The translations under genes were made by a program, and so were the position numbers. The notes beneath the pieces are model-generated. The model did not search any database, was not told the DNA's origin, and worked only from the letters and a program-made list of their open reading frames with translations. This document shows, one piece after another, positions 1 to 5,834 of a stretch of 8,714 bases of DNA. This DNA is from JAABSP01 sp011390135 (lineage in GTDB: Bacteria; Desulfobacterota; Desulfobacteria; Desulfobacterales; JAABSP01), in NCBI GenBank assembly GCA_011390135.1, contig JAABSZ010000166.1:1-8714 (forward strand). Reading direction: 5' to 3'. Position 1 is the first letter of the stretch. The number at the start of each line of letters is the position of its first letter.

Positions 1-630
1 GAGCACTGGCTCGTTCCCGGGGTCGTTCCGGCCCTCTTCCTCTATCCGGTAAAGGACCCGGCCTTCGGCCTCTGGCAGCTCATCACCCATCCCTTCATCC
101 ACAACCCCTTCTCTCCTCTGGCCTTTCTGCTCAACGCGCTGGCCTTCTACTTCTTCTCCGCGCCCGTGGAGGCGGCACTGGGGACGAGGGGATTCCTGCT
201 CCTGTTCTATGCGGCCGCGATCGGGGGCGCGATCTGCGGCCTTCTGACCGCGCTCCTCTTCGGCTTTGGGGGCCCCTTCTACGGGATGCTGCCGAGCGTT
301 TTAGCCCTGGTGGTGGTCTTCGGCCTCCTCAGCCCGGATGCGACCATTCTGCTGATGTTCATCCTGCCGATCCGGGCCAAATACCTGAGCTACGGAACCG
401 TGGCCATCACGCTGCTGACGCTTCTGGCCAAGGCCAACGCGGCCGGGGCATACCATCTGGGGGGCATCCTCTTCGGGTGGCTCATGTTCAAGGGGTACGG
501 CGGCTTTTTTGACCCGGACCAGCTCCATCTCAAATACCTGCAGTGGCAGTACAAGCGGCGCCGGTCCCGGTTCAAGGTGATCGACGGCCGCAAAGACGGG
601 AATGACGAAAACGGCCCCACCTACCATTGA
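1..630 (+). CDS. Rhomboid-family membrane protein, probable pseudoprotease (5' end outside window)
   Basis: The frame is open from base 1 with no stop, so the gene begins left of the window; a GTG at 166 is only an internal codon. The visible 209 residues are mostly hydrophobic membrane segments with rhomboid landmarks: WQLITHPFIH near the start, an LLNALAFYFF helix, VEAALGTRGF, an FGLLSPDA segment, and AYHLGG (His codon 454-456), which matches the rhomboid TM6 histidine region. The C-terminus is a basic cytoplasmic tail (QYKRRRSRFKV). The place where active rhomboids carry GxSG reads GMLP (codons 283-294), so the nucleophilic serine is Leu. The His of the HxxxN motif in the second core helix is also absent, although its Asn remains. 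The fold is clear, but proteolysis is unlikely. Membrane chaperoning, binding or quality control is the usual alternative role for inactive rhomboids and is an inference here. It converges with the DUF309 gene across 58 bases. Confidence 0.82.
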   Translation, partial: EHWLVPGVVPALFLYPVKDPAFGLWQLITHPFIHNPFSPLAFLLNALAFYFFSAPVEAALGTRGFLLLFYAAAIGGAICGLLTALLFGFGGPFYGMLPSVLALVVVFGLLSPDATILLMFILPIRAKYLSYGTVAITLLTLLAKANAAGAYHLGGILFGWLMFKGYGGFFDPDQLHLKYLQWQYKRRRSRFKVIDGRKDGNDENGPTYH

Positions 631-688
631 GAGTCGGCAGGGCCGATCCATTATCCGAGGGGGTCTGATACCCGGCAGGGCTAGAGGA

Positions 689-1285
689 TCAACCGGGTGA
701 GATTGCGCAGGAGGGAATGAGGGTCGGCGGGTTCGGATCGGCCATTTCCAGCCGCTCCAGCAGTTCATCGAGATTGGACAGGAAAGGGAAACAGTGGCGG
801 AGCCGGTTCAGGCGCTCAGCGGCCCGCCGCCCCAATTTTCGGGCGGCCTCCCCTCTTCCGGCCTCTAAATGGACATAGACCCCGGCCGCCTGGATCAGCC
901 CCTTGATCGCCTCCCGCCGCTCTCCGATCGCGGTATCCCAGAGATCTTCAAGAATCTGATGCACCTCGAAGAAGAGCCCCTCGTTCCAGCAGATCAGGGC
1001 CCGGGTAATGGCATCATCGATGTTGCTTTTCCGGATATGATCGAATACCTTGAAATAGCGGGTTTCCCGGTCGTCGATATATTCGGCTTGAGCAGGGGCG
1101 AGATCGGCCGCCCTCCATTTCCCGATCTCCTTTTGAAAGACCAGCGGATTCATCCTGTCCAATCCATCGACAAAGGATAGGCAGAGGTGGTTTCGGATAT
1201 CCCGGCAGCGCCGGTCGCAGAATGGGTCGAAGCGTTCATCGGCCTTTTCAGCAGAAGAGCGGTTTTGGGTCGAAGATGATTTCAT
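689..1285 (-). CDS. DUF309 domain protein
   Basis: The 198-residue protein carries the DUF309 signature: a WNEGLFFEVHQILEDLW helix (residues 100-116, with His109 and Glu113), then GERREAIKGLIQAAGVYVHL (121-140, with His139), then an Ala/Arg-rich helix ending in AAERLNRL. The family is an all-helical fold with conserved His and Glu residues and no established biochemical function. An N-terminal segment (DPFCDRRCRDIRNHL, about 20-34) precedes the domain and contains two Cys. The ATG at 1285 is favoured because a purine-rich AGGGATAGGA lies just upstream, overlapping the end of the preceding gene whose stop is only 6 bases away. It is the last gene of the leftward run and faces the rhomboid gene. 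The molecular role is unknown. Confidence 0.85.
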   Translation of the reverse strand: MKSSSTQNRSSAEKADERFDPFCDRRCRDIRNHLCLSFVDGLDRMNPLVFQKEIGKWRAADLAPAQAEYIDDRETRYFKVFDHIRKSNIDDAITRALICWNEGLFFEVHQILEDLWDTAIGERREAIKGLIQAAGVYVHLEAGRGEAARKLGRRAAERLNRLRHCFPFLSNLDELLERLEMADPNPPTLIPSCAISPG

Positions 1286-1291
1286 AAAATC

Positions 1292-1651
1292 CTATCCCTG
1301 TGCCAGCCTGCTGGAAAGCCTTTTCTTTATTACGCTCTGGCGGTTTTCGTTCTTCATCTCTTTTTGCAGTTCCTCTCTCTGTTCCGCTATCAGGTCCCGG
1401 AGCCGGCCGAGCTTGGCGTCGATGGCCTCCCGGTTCAGGGTAAAATCCAAAGGCGGATCTTCTTTCAGTTCCAGGATTCCCCTTTCGATCTCATCGATGA
1501 TCAGATGAATCTGCTGTAGGGAATGGGGCTTCTGTTCGGACTCCGGAAACCATACCTCAACTCTCATCAAATCATAGAGAGCGGCCTTGCAGCGGATCAA
1601 AGCATCTCCGGCGCTGTCACAGTAACGGATCACATCCACAGGACCGATCAC
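1292..1651 (-). CDS. Hypothetical protein, 119 aa, mostly helical
   Basis: I do not recognise a family. The start is GTG at 1651, which overlaps the stop of the upstream metallohydrolase gene in a GTGA arrangement, so translation is probably coupled. The protein is charged and looks helical. A first block (residues 1-35) contains two Cys. A second helix covers about 44-64. A long Lys/Glu/Arg-rich region from about 73 to 112 has heptad-like Leu/Ile spacing and may form a coiled coil. There is no signal peptide or membrane segment, so it is probably cytoplasmic. Its position between the beta-CASP gene and DUF309 suggests co-expression, but no function can be assigned. A later ATG (Met29) is a possible alternative start, though the overlap favours GTG. 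Confidence 0.72.
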   Translation of the reverse strand: MIGPVDVIRYCDSAGDALIRCKAALYDLMRVEVWFPESEQKPHSLQQIHLIIDEIERGILELKEDPPLDFTLNREAIDAKLGRLRDLIAEQREELQKEMKNENRQSVIKKRLSSRLAQG

Positions 1652-3210
1652 TCCACCGCCACGGTCATCCCCGGATCAGGCACGAACGCATCATACCCCG
1701 CATTCCGGAGATACCCCGCAAAGGCCAGAGACTGATCCTCGTCCCCGTGAACCACCGCGATCCTTTTGATCGTCAGATCGCTCTTCGCCAGAAACCGGAG
1801 CATCTCATCCCGGTCCGCATGGGCGCTGAATCCGCCGAGCCTGACCACCTGCGCCTTCAGGGGGTAGGTCTTGTTGAGAAACTTCAACAGCGGCGCTTCC
1901 CCTTTCCTCCCGGCCTCGGCATATGCGATCCCCTGCTCCAGAATCCGTCGGCCCAAAGTGTTTTGGGCCATGTAGCCGACGATCAGGATCGTGTTCTTCG
2001 GGTTGTGGATCTTGTACCGGAGATGGTGCAGAATCCTCCCGGCCTCGCACATGCCCGAGGAGGCGATCACGATATGGGGCTCCTTCTTCTGCATCAGCGC
2101 CATCGATTCCTCCACCGACTCTGTGAACTCGATCTGACCAAAGGAGAAAGGATTCTTCCCCTGCTGCAGAAAGGTCTGGTGGGTCTCCTGATCATAGACC
2201 TCGGGATGCTCTCCAAAAACCCGGGTCAGCTTCGTGGCCAGGGGGCTGTCCACATAGATCGGAAGTTTCGGAACCGCATTTGCGTCGTAGAGTTCATGGA
2301 GTACATAGACCAGTTCCTGGGTTCTGCCGAAGGCAAATGAAGGGATGATGATCGCGCCGCCCCGCTCCTGGGCATCGATCAGGGTCTGTTTCAGGATCGC
2401 GGTCGAATCCTCGGCCGTCTCGTGGAGGCGGTCTCCGTAGGTACTCTCCATGATCAAAAGGTCGATATCCTTATCCATCGGATCAAAGTGGATGGCCGGG
2501 TCCCGGAGGATCGGTTTGCCGAAGCGGCCGATGTCTCCGGTGTAGCCGATCCGCAGGTTCCGCCCGTTTTCCGCAACTTTGACCACCGAGATGGCAGATC
2601 CCAGAATATGGCCCGCCTCGTAGAAGGTGCAGGCCGAATTCTCACCCACGGTCACGGGGTGGCGGTAGGGATAGCCGTCAAAGAAAGTGAGCGCGTGGGC
2701 CGCATCTTCTTTTGTGTAGAGGGGCTCCACCCGTTCGATCCTGTATTTGGCCATGAGCCGTTCGATGCTCTCGGTATCGAGGCGATGGCGATCCTTTTTC
2801 AAGATCTTTTTGATGGCCTCCCTGTCCCCCTTTTTGCCGTCCTTCAATTGGGTCAGGTGGTTTCTCAGGCTCTTATAGTTGAGATAGGCCGCATCCGACT
2901 CCTGGATGTGCGCGCTGTCCAAGAGCAGAAATTCGCTCGCGTCAGCGGTGGCCCGGGTGGTCACGATTCTGCCCCCGAATCCTCTGGATGTCAGCAGGGG
3001 AAGGCGGCCCGAGTGGTCGATGTGGGCATGGGAGAGGATTACGGTGGTGATCCCGGCCGGATAGAAGGGGAGGTTTCGGTTCTTCTCCTCGCTCTCTCTG
3101 CGTCGGCCCTGGAACATTCCGCAGTCGAAAAGAATCTTGTCTGTCGATGTTTCCAGAAGGTGGAGAGATCCTGTCACCTCCCGAACTGCGCCGTGAAAGG
3201 TAATCTGCAT
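1648..3210 (-). CDS. MBL-fold/beta-CASP metallohydrolase with RMMBL domain (CPSF/TTHA0252-like)
   Basis: The 520-residue protein is a zinc-dependent hydrolase of the CPSF73/TTHA0252-like group, whose members process RNA. Metallo-beta-lactamase motifs are visible: SHAHIDH (residues 60-66, HxHxDH), His201 in GHILGS and Asp226 in YTGDIG. The beta-CASP domain follows, with motif A Glu255 in MESTYGD, motif B GRILHHL (391-397) and motif C His488 in VVHGD. GGFSAHAD (459-466) marks the RMMBL region. All metal-binding and catalytic positions appear intact, so an active endo- or exoribonuclease is expected; the exact substrate is unknown. An extra charged segment of roughly 45 residues (about 114-160) lengthens it beyond the usual 450-470. 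The ATG at 3210 has AGAGGA about 6 bases upstream, and the gap from the acyl-CoA synthetase stop is 10 bases. Its stop overlaps the start of the 119-residue gene. Confidence 0.93.
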   Translation of the reverse strand: MQITFHGAVREVTGSLHLLETSTDKILFDCGMFQGRRRESEEKNRNLPFYPAGITTVILSHAHIDHSGRLPLLTSRGFGGRIVTTRATADASEFLLLDSAHIQESDAAYLNYKSLRNHLTQLKDGKKGDREAIKKILKKDRHRLDTESIERLMAKYRIERVEPLYTKEDAAHALTFFDGYPYRHPVTVGENSACTFYEAGHILGSAISVVKVAENGRNLRIGYTGDIGRFGKPILRDPAIHFDPMDKDIDLLIMESTYGDRLHETAEDSTAILKQTLIDAQERGGAIIIPSFAFGRTQELVYVLHELYDANAVPKLPIYVDSPLATKLTRVFGEHPEVYDQETHQTFLQQGKNPFSFGQIEFTESVEESMALMQKKEPHIVIASSGMCEAGRILHHLRYKIHNPKNTILIVGYMAQNTLGRRILEQGIAYAEAGRKGEAPLLKFLNKTYPLKAQVVRLGGFSAHADRDEMLRFLAKSDLTIKRIAVVHGDEDQSLAFAGYLRNAGYDAFVPDPGMTVAVE

Positions 3211-3220
3211 GGTTTTTCCT

Positions 3221-4732
3221 CTATGAATTGCCCCCGAAAATTTCCTTTACCCGGTTCCGGTCGATCGCTCCGTCCGGTTTTACCGGCAGTTCCGTCACAA
3301 ATTGCACATATTTGGGCTTTTTATATCTTGCAATCCGGGCCGCGACAAACTCGATGAGATCCTCCTCCTTCAGGGAGGCTCCGCTTTTCAGCACGCAGAT
3401 CGCCTTGATCCCCTCGCCGAACTGCTTGTCCGGCACACCAATGACCGAGACCGACTCGACATCCGGGCACTGAAGGATCACCTCCTCCACCTCGGCCGGA
3501 TAGACGTTCTCGCCGCCCGGCTTGATCAATTCCTTCTCCGGCTTCCGGCCCGCAAAGAAGAGATACCCCTCCTCGTCGATTCTGCCCATGTCTCCTGTGT
3601 GATGCCAATCGTTTCTAAAGGTGCGTTCGTTCAATGCATCCTGCCCCCAATAGCCGGAAAAGACCAGAGGGCCCTGGACAATGATCTCGCCGCTCTCTTT
3701 GGGTCCGACTTCGTTGTCCGCGTCATCCACCAGGCGCATCTTCATCAGATAGCCGGGCCGGCCCGCCGAGCCGGGCTTCTCCATGGCCGGAGAGAAGGTG
3801 ACAAGCCCGGTGGTCTCGGTCTGTCCGTAGAGAATCCAGAAGGTTGCGCCGGTCTTCTCCTCAAATGGTTTGATGTTGTCGGGCCCGTCCAGGCCCAGCA
3901 CAATCCGCAGAGAGGAGACGTCGTACTTCTCTTTTTCCAACTGCGCGGTCAGCCGGGAGAGGATCGGCGGAAAGCTTCCCAGAAGGGAAATTTTTTCCTT
4001 TTGGGTCAGTTCCAACGCCTGTTTTTCATCGAACTTTTCGATCACCACGTTCTTCCCTCCCACATGAAGGGTGGAGAGGGCGAGATTCAGACCCGTGATA
4101 TGGAAGAGCGGCAGCATATTGAGATACGCGTCGGCCGGGGTGATGCCGAGGCGGGCTCCAAGCTGGACATTGCCGACAGCGAGATTTTCATGGCTCAGAA
4201 TCGCGCCCCGGGGCTTTCCCTCGACTGCGGCCGTGTAGATGATGCAGAAGGGATCTTCAGGGTTCACAGAGGCGAGGGGGAGAATCCCGTTGCGGTTAAT
4301 CAGCGAATCGAGAGCCTGAATTGTACCTTCGGGGGTGTCGAATGCATAGATTTCCGTCCCATCCGGAGCGGTATCCCTGGCCCGGGACATCTGGGCAGCA
4401 TCGGCTGCCAGAATTTTGGGAGTGCAATCCCCCAGTATATATCGGATCTCCTCTTCTGACAGGCGCCAGTTGATGGGAACGACAACTGCGCCCAGTGCTG
4501 CGGCCGCGCCCATCAATGTGAAGAAACGGGGGTGGTTCAACGCCAGAATCGCGATCCGGTCTCCGGCCCCGATCCCTTTGTCGGAAAGGCCGACCGCAAG
4601 CGCGTCCACCTCCTCGAGCAGATTTTTAAAGGTGATCCGTTTCTCTCCGGGGCCTGCGACCGCAACCCCTTCAGGGGTTAAAAGCGCGTTTCTCCCGAAG
4701 ATATCATATACTGTGAAGCTTCGCAGACTCAT
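3221..4732 (-). CDS. AMP-forming acyl-CoA synthetase (ANL family), atypical A3 and A10 motifs
   Basis: The 503-residue protein spans a complete ANL adenylating fold. This family activates a carboxylic acid with ATP to an acyl-AMP and transfers it to CoA. Motifs in order are: A3 P-loop YTAAVEGKPRG (166-176; usually YTSGTTGxPKG), LPLFHITG (207-214), A5 YGQTET (302-307), A7 HTGD (378-381), and A8 beginning GRKPEKELIKPGGENVYP (395-412). The C-terminal A10 motif reads PVKPDGAIDR (483-492): Ala489 (codon GCG at 3266-3268) occupies the place of the adenylation lysine. The enzyme may therefore be impaired in adenylation, or belong to a subfamily using another residue. The acid substrate cannot be told from sequence; FadD-like fatty or aromatic acids are possible. 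AAGGGAG lies about 10 bases before the ATG. It is followed after 10 bases by the beta-CASP gene. Confidence 0.92.
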   Translation of the reverse strand: MSLRSFTVYDIFGRNALLTPEGVAVAGPGEKRITFKNLLEEVDALAVGLSDKGIGAGDRIAILALNHPRFFTLMGAAAALGAVVVPINWRLSEEEIRYILGDCTPKILAADAAQMSRARDTAPDGTEIYAFDTPEGTIQALDSLINRNGILPLASVNPEDPFCIIYTAAVEGKPRGAILSHENLAVGNVQLGARLGITPADAYLNMLPLFHITGLNLALSTLHVGGKNVVIEKFDEKQALELTQKEKISLLGSFPPILSRLTAQLEKEKYDVSSLRIVLGLDGPDNIKPFEEKTGATFWILYGQTETTGLVTFSPAMEKPGSAGRPGYLMKMRLVDDADNEVGPKESGEIIVQGPLVFSGYWGQDALNERTFRNDWHHTGDMGRIDEEGYLFFAGRKPEKELIKPGGENVYPAEVEEVILQCPDVESVSVIGVPDKQFGEGIKAICVLKSGASLKEEDLIEFVAARIARYKKPKYVQFVTELPVKPDGAIDRNRVKEIFGGNS

Positions 4733-4748
4733 GGATTTTATACTCCCT

Positions 4749-4908
4749 TCAGTTTTTTTTAAGTTTGGACTGGAGATGATCCCAGCCCTTGGCCGCTCCT
4801 TTTCCTATCTCCTGCACAGTTTTCGGGCATCCCGGATCAGCGATCTCTCCCACTCCGCAGATGTTTTCGATAAAGGAATCCGCAATCTGACTTGACCGAA
4901 ATCCCCAT
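4749..4908 (-). pseudogene. Small ORF, apparently frame-shifted after its start (about 52 aa if repaired)
   Basis: The ATG at 4906-4908 has AGAAGG seven bases upstream and lies 18 bases after the previous stop, as expected for an operon gene. Its own frame ends after 23 codons. The overlapping frame one base away is open from 4955 to the TGA at 4749-4751, yet has no ATG, GTG or TTG before a GTG at 4851-4853. That frame reads like protein: IADSFIENICGVGEIADPGC followed by a Lys-rich amphipathic helix, GWDHLQSKLKKN. Removing one G from the GGGG run at 4903-4906 joins the two, giving a 52-residue protein that starts MGFRSSQ and has two Cys. The stop lies 16 bases before the acyl-CoA synthetase ATG. 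It could be a pseudogene, a sequencing error or a real frameshifted gene. The family is not recognised. Confidence 0.45.
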
Positions 4909-4915
4909 GAACCGG

Positions 4916-4921
4916 CCTTCT
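4916..4921 (-). promoter_or_regulatory. Ribosome-binding site of the small ORF starting at 4908
   Basis: AGAAGG on the minus strand, with a seven-base spacer to the ATG at 4908. It supports initiation at that ATG even though the protein-like frame downstream is one base off. Confidence 0.45.
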
Positions 4922-4926
4922 GGATC

Positions 4927-5517
4927 TTATTCCTCCGGGCCTTCCAGAAACAGCTTTATTTTCTCATGAAATGATGCTGCCTTCCGGATATCGCTTTGGG
5001 TCCATCGCGGCATCCGGCGGAAACGAATAATCGAACTTCGCTTTACAGTCCCCCTTTCCGCTTCATATCCGATATGCCAGTAGAAGATTGCTCCGGGAGC
5101 GATGCGTTCCCTGTCATCTTCGGATATCTCGGAAAACATCACTTCGATCTCTTCATCTTCATGCATACCGTCCAGGTCCGTTATCCGGGCAATAAAGAGA
5201 TCTTCATGAACCTCGACCACATAGCCCTCCCATTTCTGTAGAGATGTGAAAGTTCTGGGATGGTATCTTCTTTTGGGGACAAAGGCGATAGGTGCTTTCT
5301 TTTGGACCGTCAGAGGAAGGCTGTCAAGATTATTTCTTCGGGCCTGTGCCTCTCCTTCGATTTCATCCGGTTCCAGGGAAGGATCATGGAAAAAGGAATG
5401 GATTCTCTGCCGGGTAAGGCCGTTAAAGGATCGCAAAGGATCTTTGTCGGAAAAGGTTTCCGTATCTCCCCCGGACTCGATGGCATCGGACCCCGTAAGT
5501 GCATCTGCCCTATTCAT
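4927..5517 (-). CDS. Protein of unknown function, 196 aa, with predicted beta-rich (OB/S1-like) C-terminal core
   Basis: I recognise no named family, though the core resembles conserved hypothetical proteins I have seen. The first 75 residues are polar, acidic and low in hydrophobics, probably flexible. From about 94 to 170 the pattern alternates like beta-strands: KWEGYVVEVHEDLFIARI, then an acidic turn DGMHEDEEIEVMF, then SEDDRERIAPGAIFYWHIGY, then IIRFRRMPRW. The G-V-x-x-V plus F-x-A-R-I opening resembles an OB or S1 strand pair, which would suggest nucleic-acid or protein binding; this is an inference. A helix (174-191) closes the protein. There is no signal peptide or membrane segment. 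The ATG at 5517 has AGGAG at a five-to-six-base spacing. The upstream small ORF ends inside this gene (its TAG overlaps the first codons), so the two are probably translated together. Confidence 0.8.
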   Translation of the reverse strand: MNRADALTGSDAIESGGDTETFSDKDPLRSFNGLTRQRIHSFFHDPSLEPDEIEGEAQARRNNLDSLPLTVQKKAPIAFVPKRRYHPRTFTSLQKWEGYVVEVHEDLFIARITDLDGMHEDEEIEVMFSEISEDDRERIAPGAIFYWHIGYEAERGTVKRSSIIRFRRMPRWTQSDIRKAASFHEKIKLFLEGPEE

Positions 5518-5723
5518 TTGCGCTCCTGTTCTCGAACTTGTTCAATATGGTCTTTACGGCCCCTTCAGCCTGATGGTTGAATTCATCCCATTTCTCCTTC
5601 AACTTATCGATGATCGCCCTGCAGCCGGTCACCTCCGGGGTCGGCGTTTCAAAATGCCGGTTGAAATTGAACAGTACGCCGGGATGGATACGATTTGAAT
5701 GAAATTTCCGGCTTTTTCTTCAT
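5510..5723 (-). pseudogene. Small ORF, apparently frame-shifted after its start (about 70 aa if repaired)
   Basis: The ATG at 5721-5723 is preceded by GAAGGA with an eight-base spacer, but its frame stops after 24 codons. The frame one base away is open from 5719 to the TAG at 5510-5512 and reads like protein: HPGVLFNFNRHFETPTPEV, then IIDKLKEKWDEFNHQAEG, then a Lys/Asn-rich tail. Third codon positions are GC-rich, as in the neighbouring genes. Removing one A from the AAAAA run at 5713-5717 joins the ATG to it, giving a 70-residue protein starting MKKSRKFHSN. Without a repair, the only canonical starts in that frame are late (for example GTG at 5630-5632, 40 residues). The TAG lies eight bases inside the 196-residue gene, a typical operon overlap. 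The family is unknown; the C-terminal half is probably an amphipathic helix. Confidence 0.5.
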
Positions 5724-5731
5724 GTTCCAAA

Positions 5732-5737
5732 TCCTTC
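5732..5737 (-). promoter_or_regulatory. Ribosome-binding site of the small ORF starting at 5723
   Basis: GAAGGA on the minus strand, eight bases before the ATG at 5723. It is the best initiation signal in the interval between the helicase and the 196-residue gene. Confidence 0.45.
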
Positions 5738-5770
5738 GGGCTCGTGGTTTGCCAATTTATGCTGACAGAT

Positions 5771-5799
5771 ATCATGCCATAAAAAGCGGTTTGGATCAA
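5771..5799 (-). promoter_or_regulatory. Candidate sigma-70 promoter for the leftward operon
   Basis: On the minus strand, TTGATC (5794-5799; 4 of 6 match TTGACA) and CATGAT (5771-5776; 4 of 6 match TATAAT) are separated by 17 bases, in one of the few non-coding, relatively AT-rich stretches of the window. Transcription would start near 5763 and read into the small ORF at 5723 and the genes beyond. It lies just past the helicase stop, so it would separate the operon from the helicase transcript. The match is imperfect and was made by eye. Confidence 0.4.
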
Positions 5800-5834
5800 T
5801 TCCGAATCATCGCACCGGAAGCGGATAAAGGCTT

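Noticed and set aside
634..673. Small hairpins in the convergent gap (TCGGC-AGG-GCCGA at 634-646; GGGT/ACCC near 662-673) as a terminator
   Set aside because: The stems are only 4-5 base pairs and no T-run follows on either strand, so a rho-independent terminator is not supported.
2422..4459. Long + strand open frames antisense to the metallohydrolase and acyl-CoA synthetase (2422-3357 and 3302-4459)
   Set aside because: They show no domains and mirror well-conserved genes on the other strand.
4416..4895. A 159-codon + strand ORF crossing the start of the acyl-CoA synthetase and the gap beside it
   Set aside because: It overlaps conserved coding sequence on the other strand, is Ser/Arg/Pro-rich and has no recognisable domain.
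5629..5775. A 48-codon - strand ORF starting at the ATG at 5775
   Set aside because: Its ATG falls inside the candidate -10 element, it lacks a convincing ribosome-binding site, and its composition is less protein-like than the overlapping frame ending at 5510.
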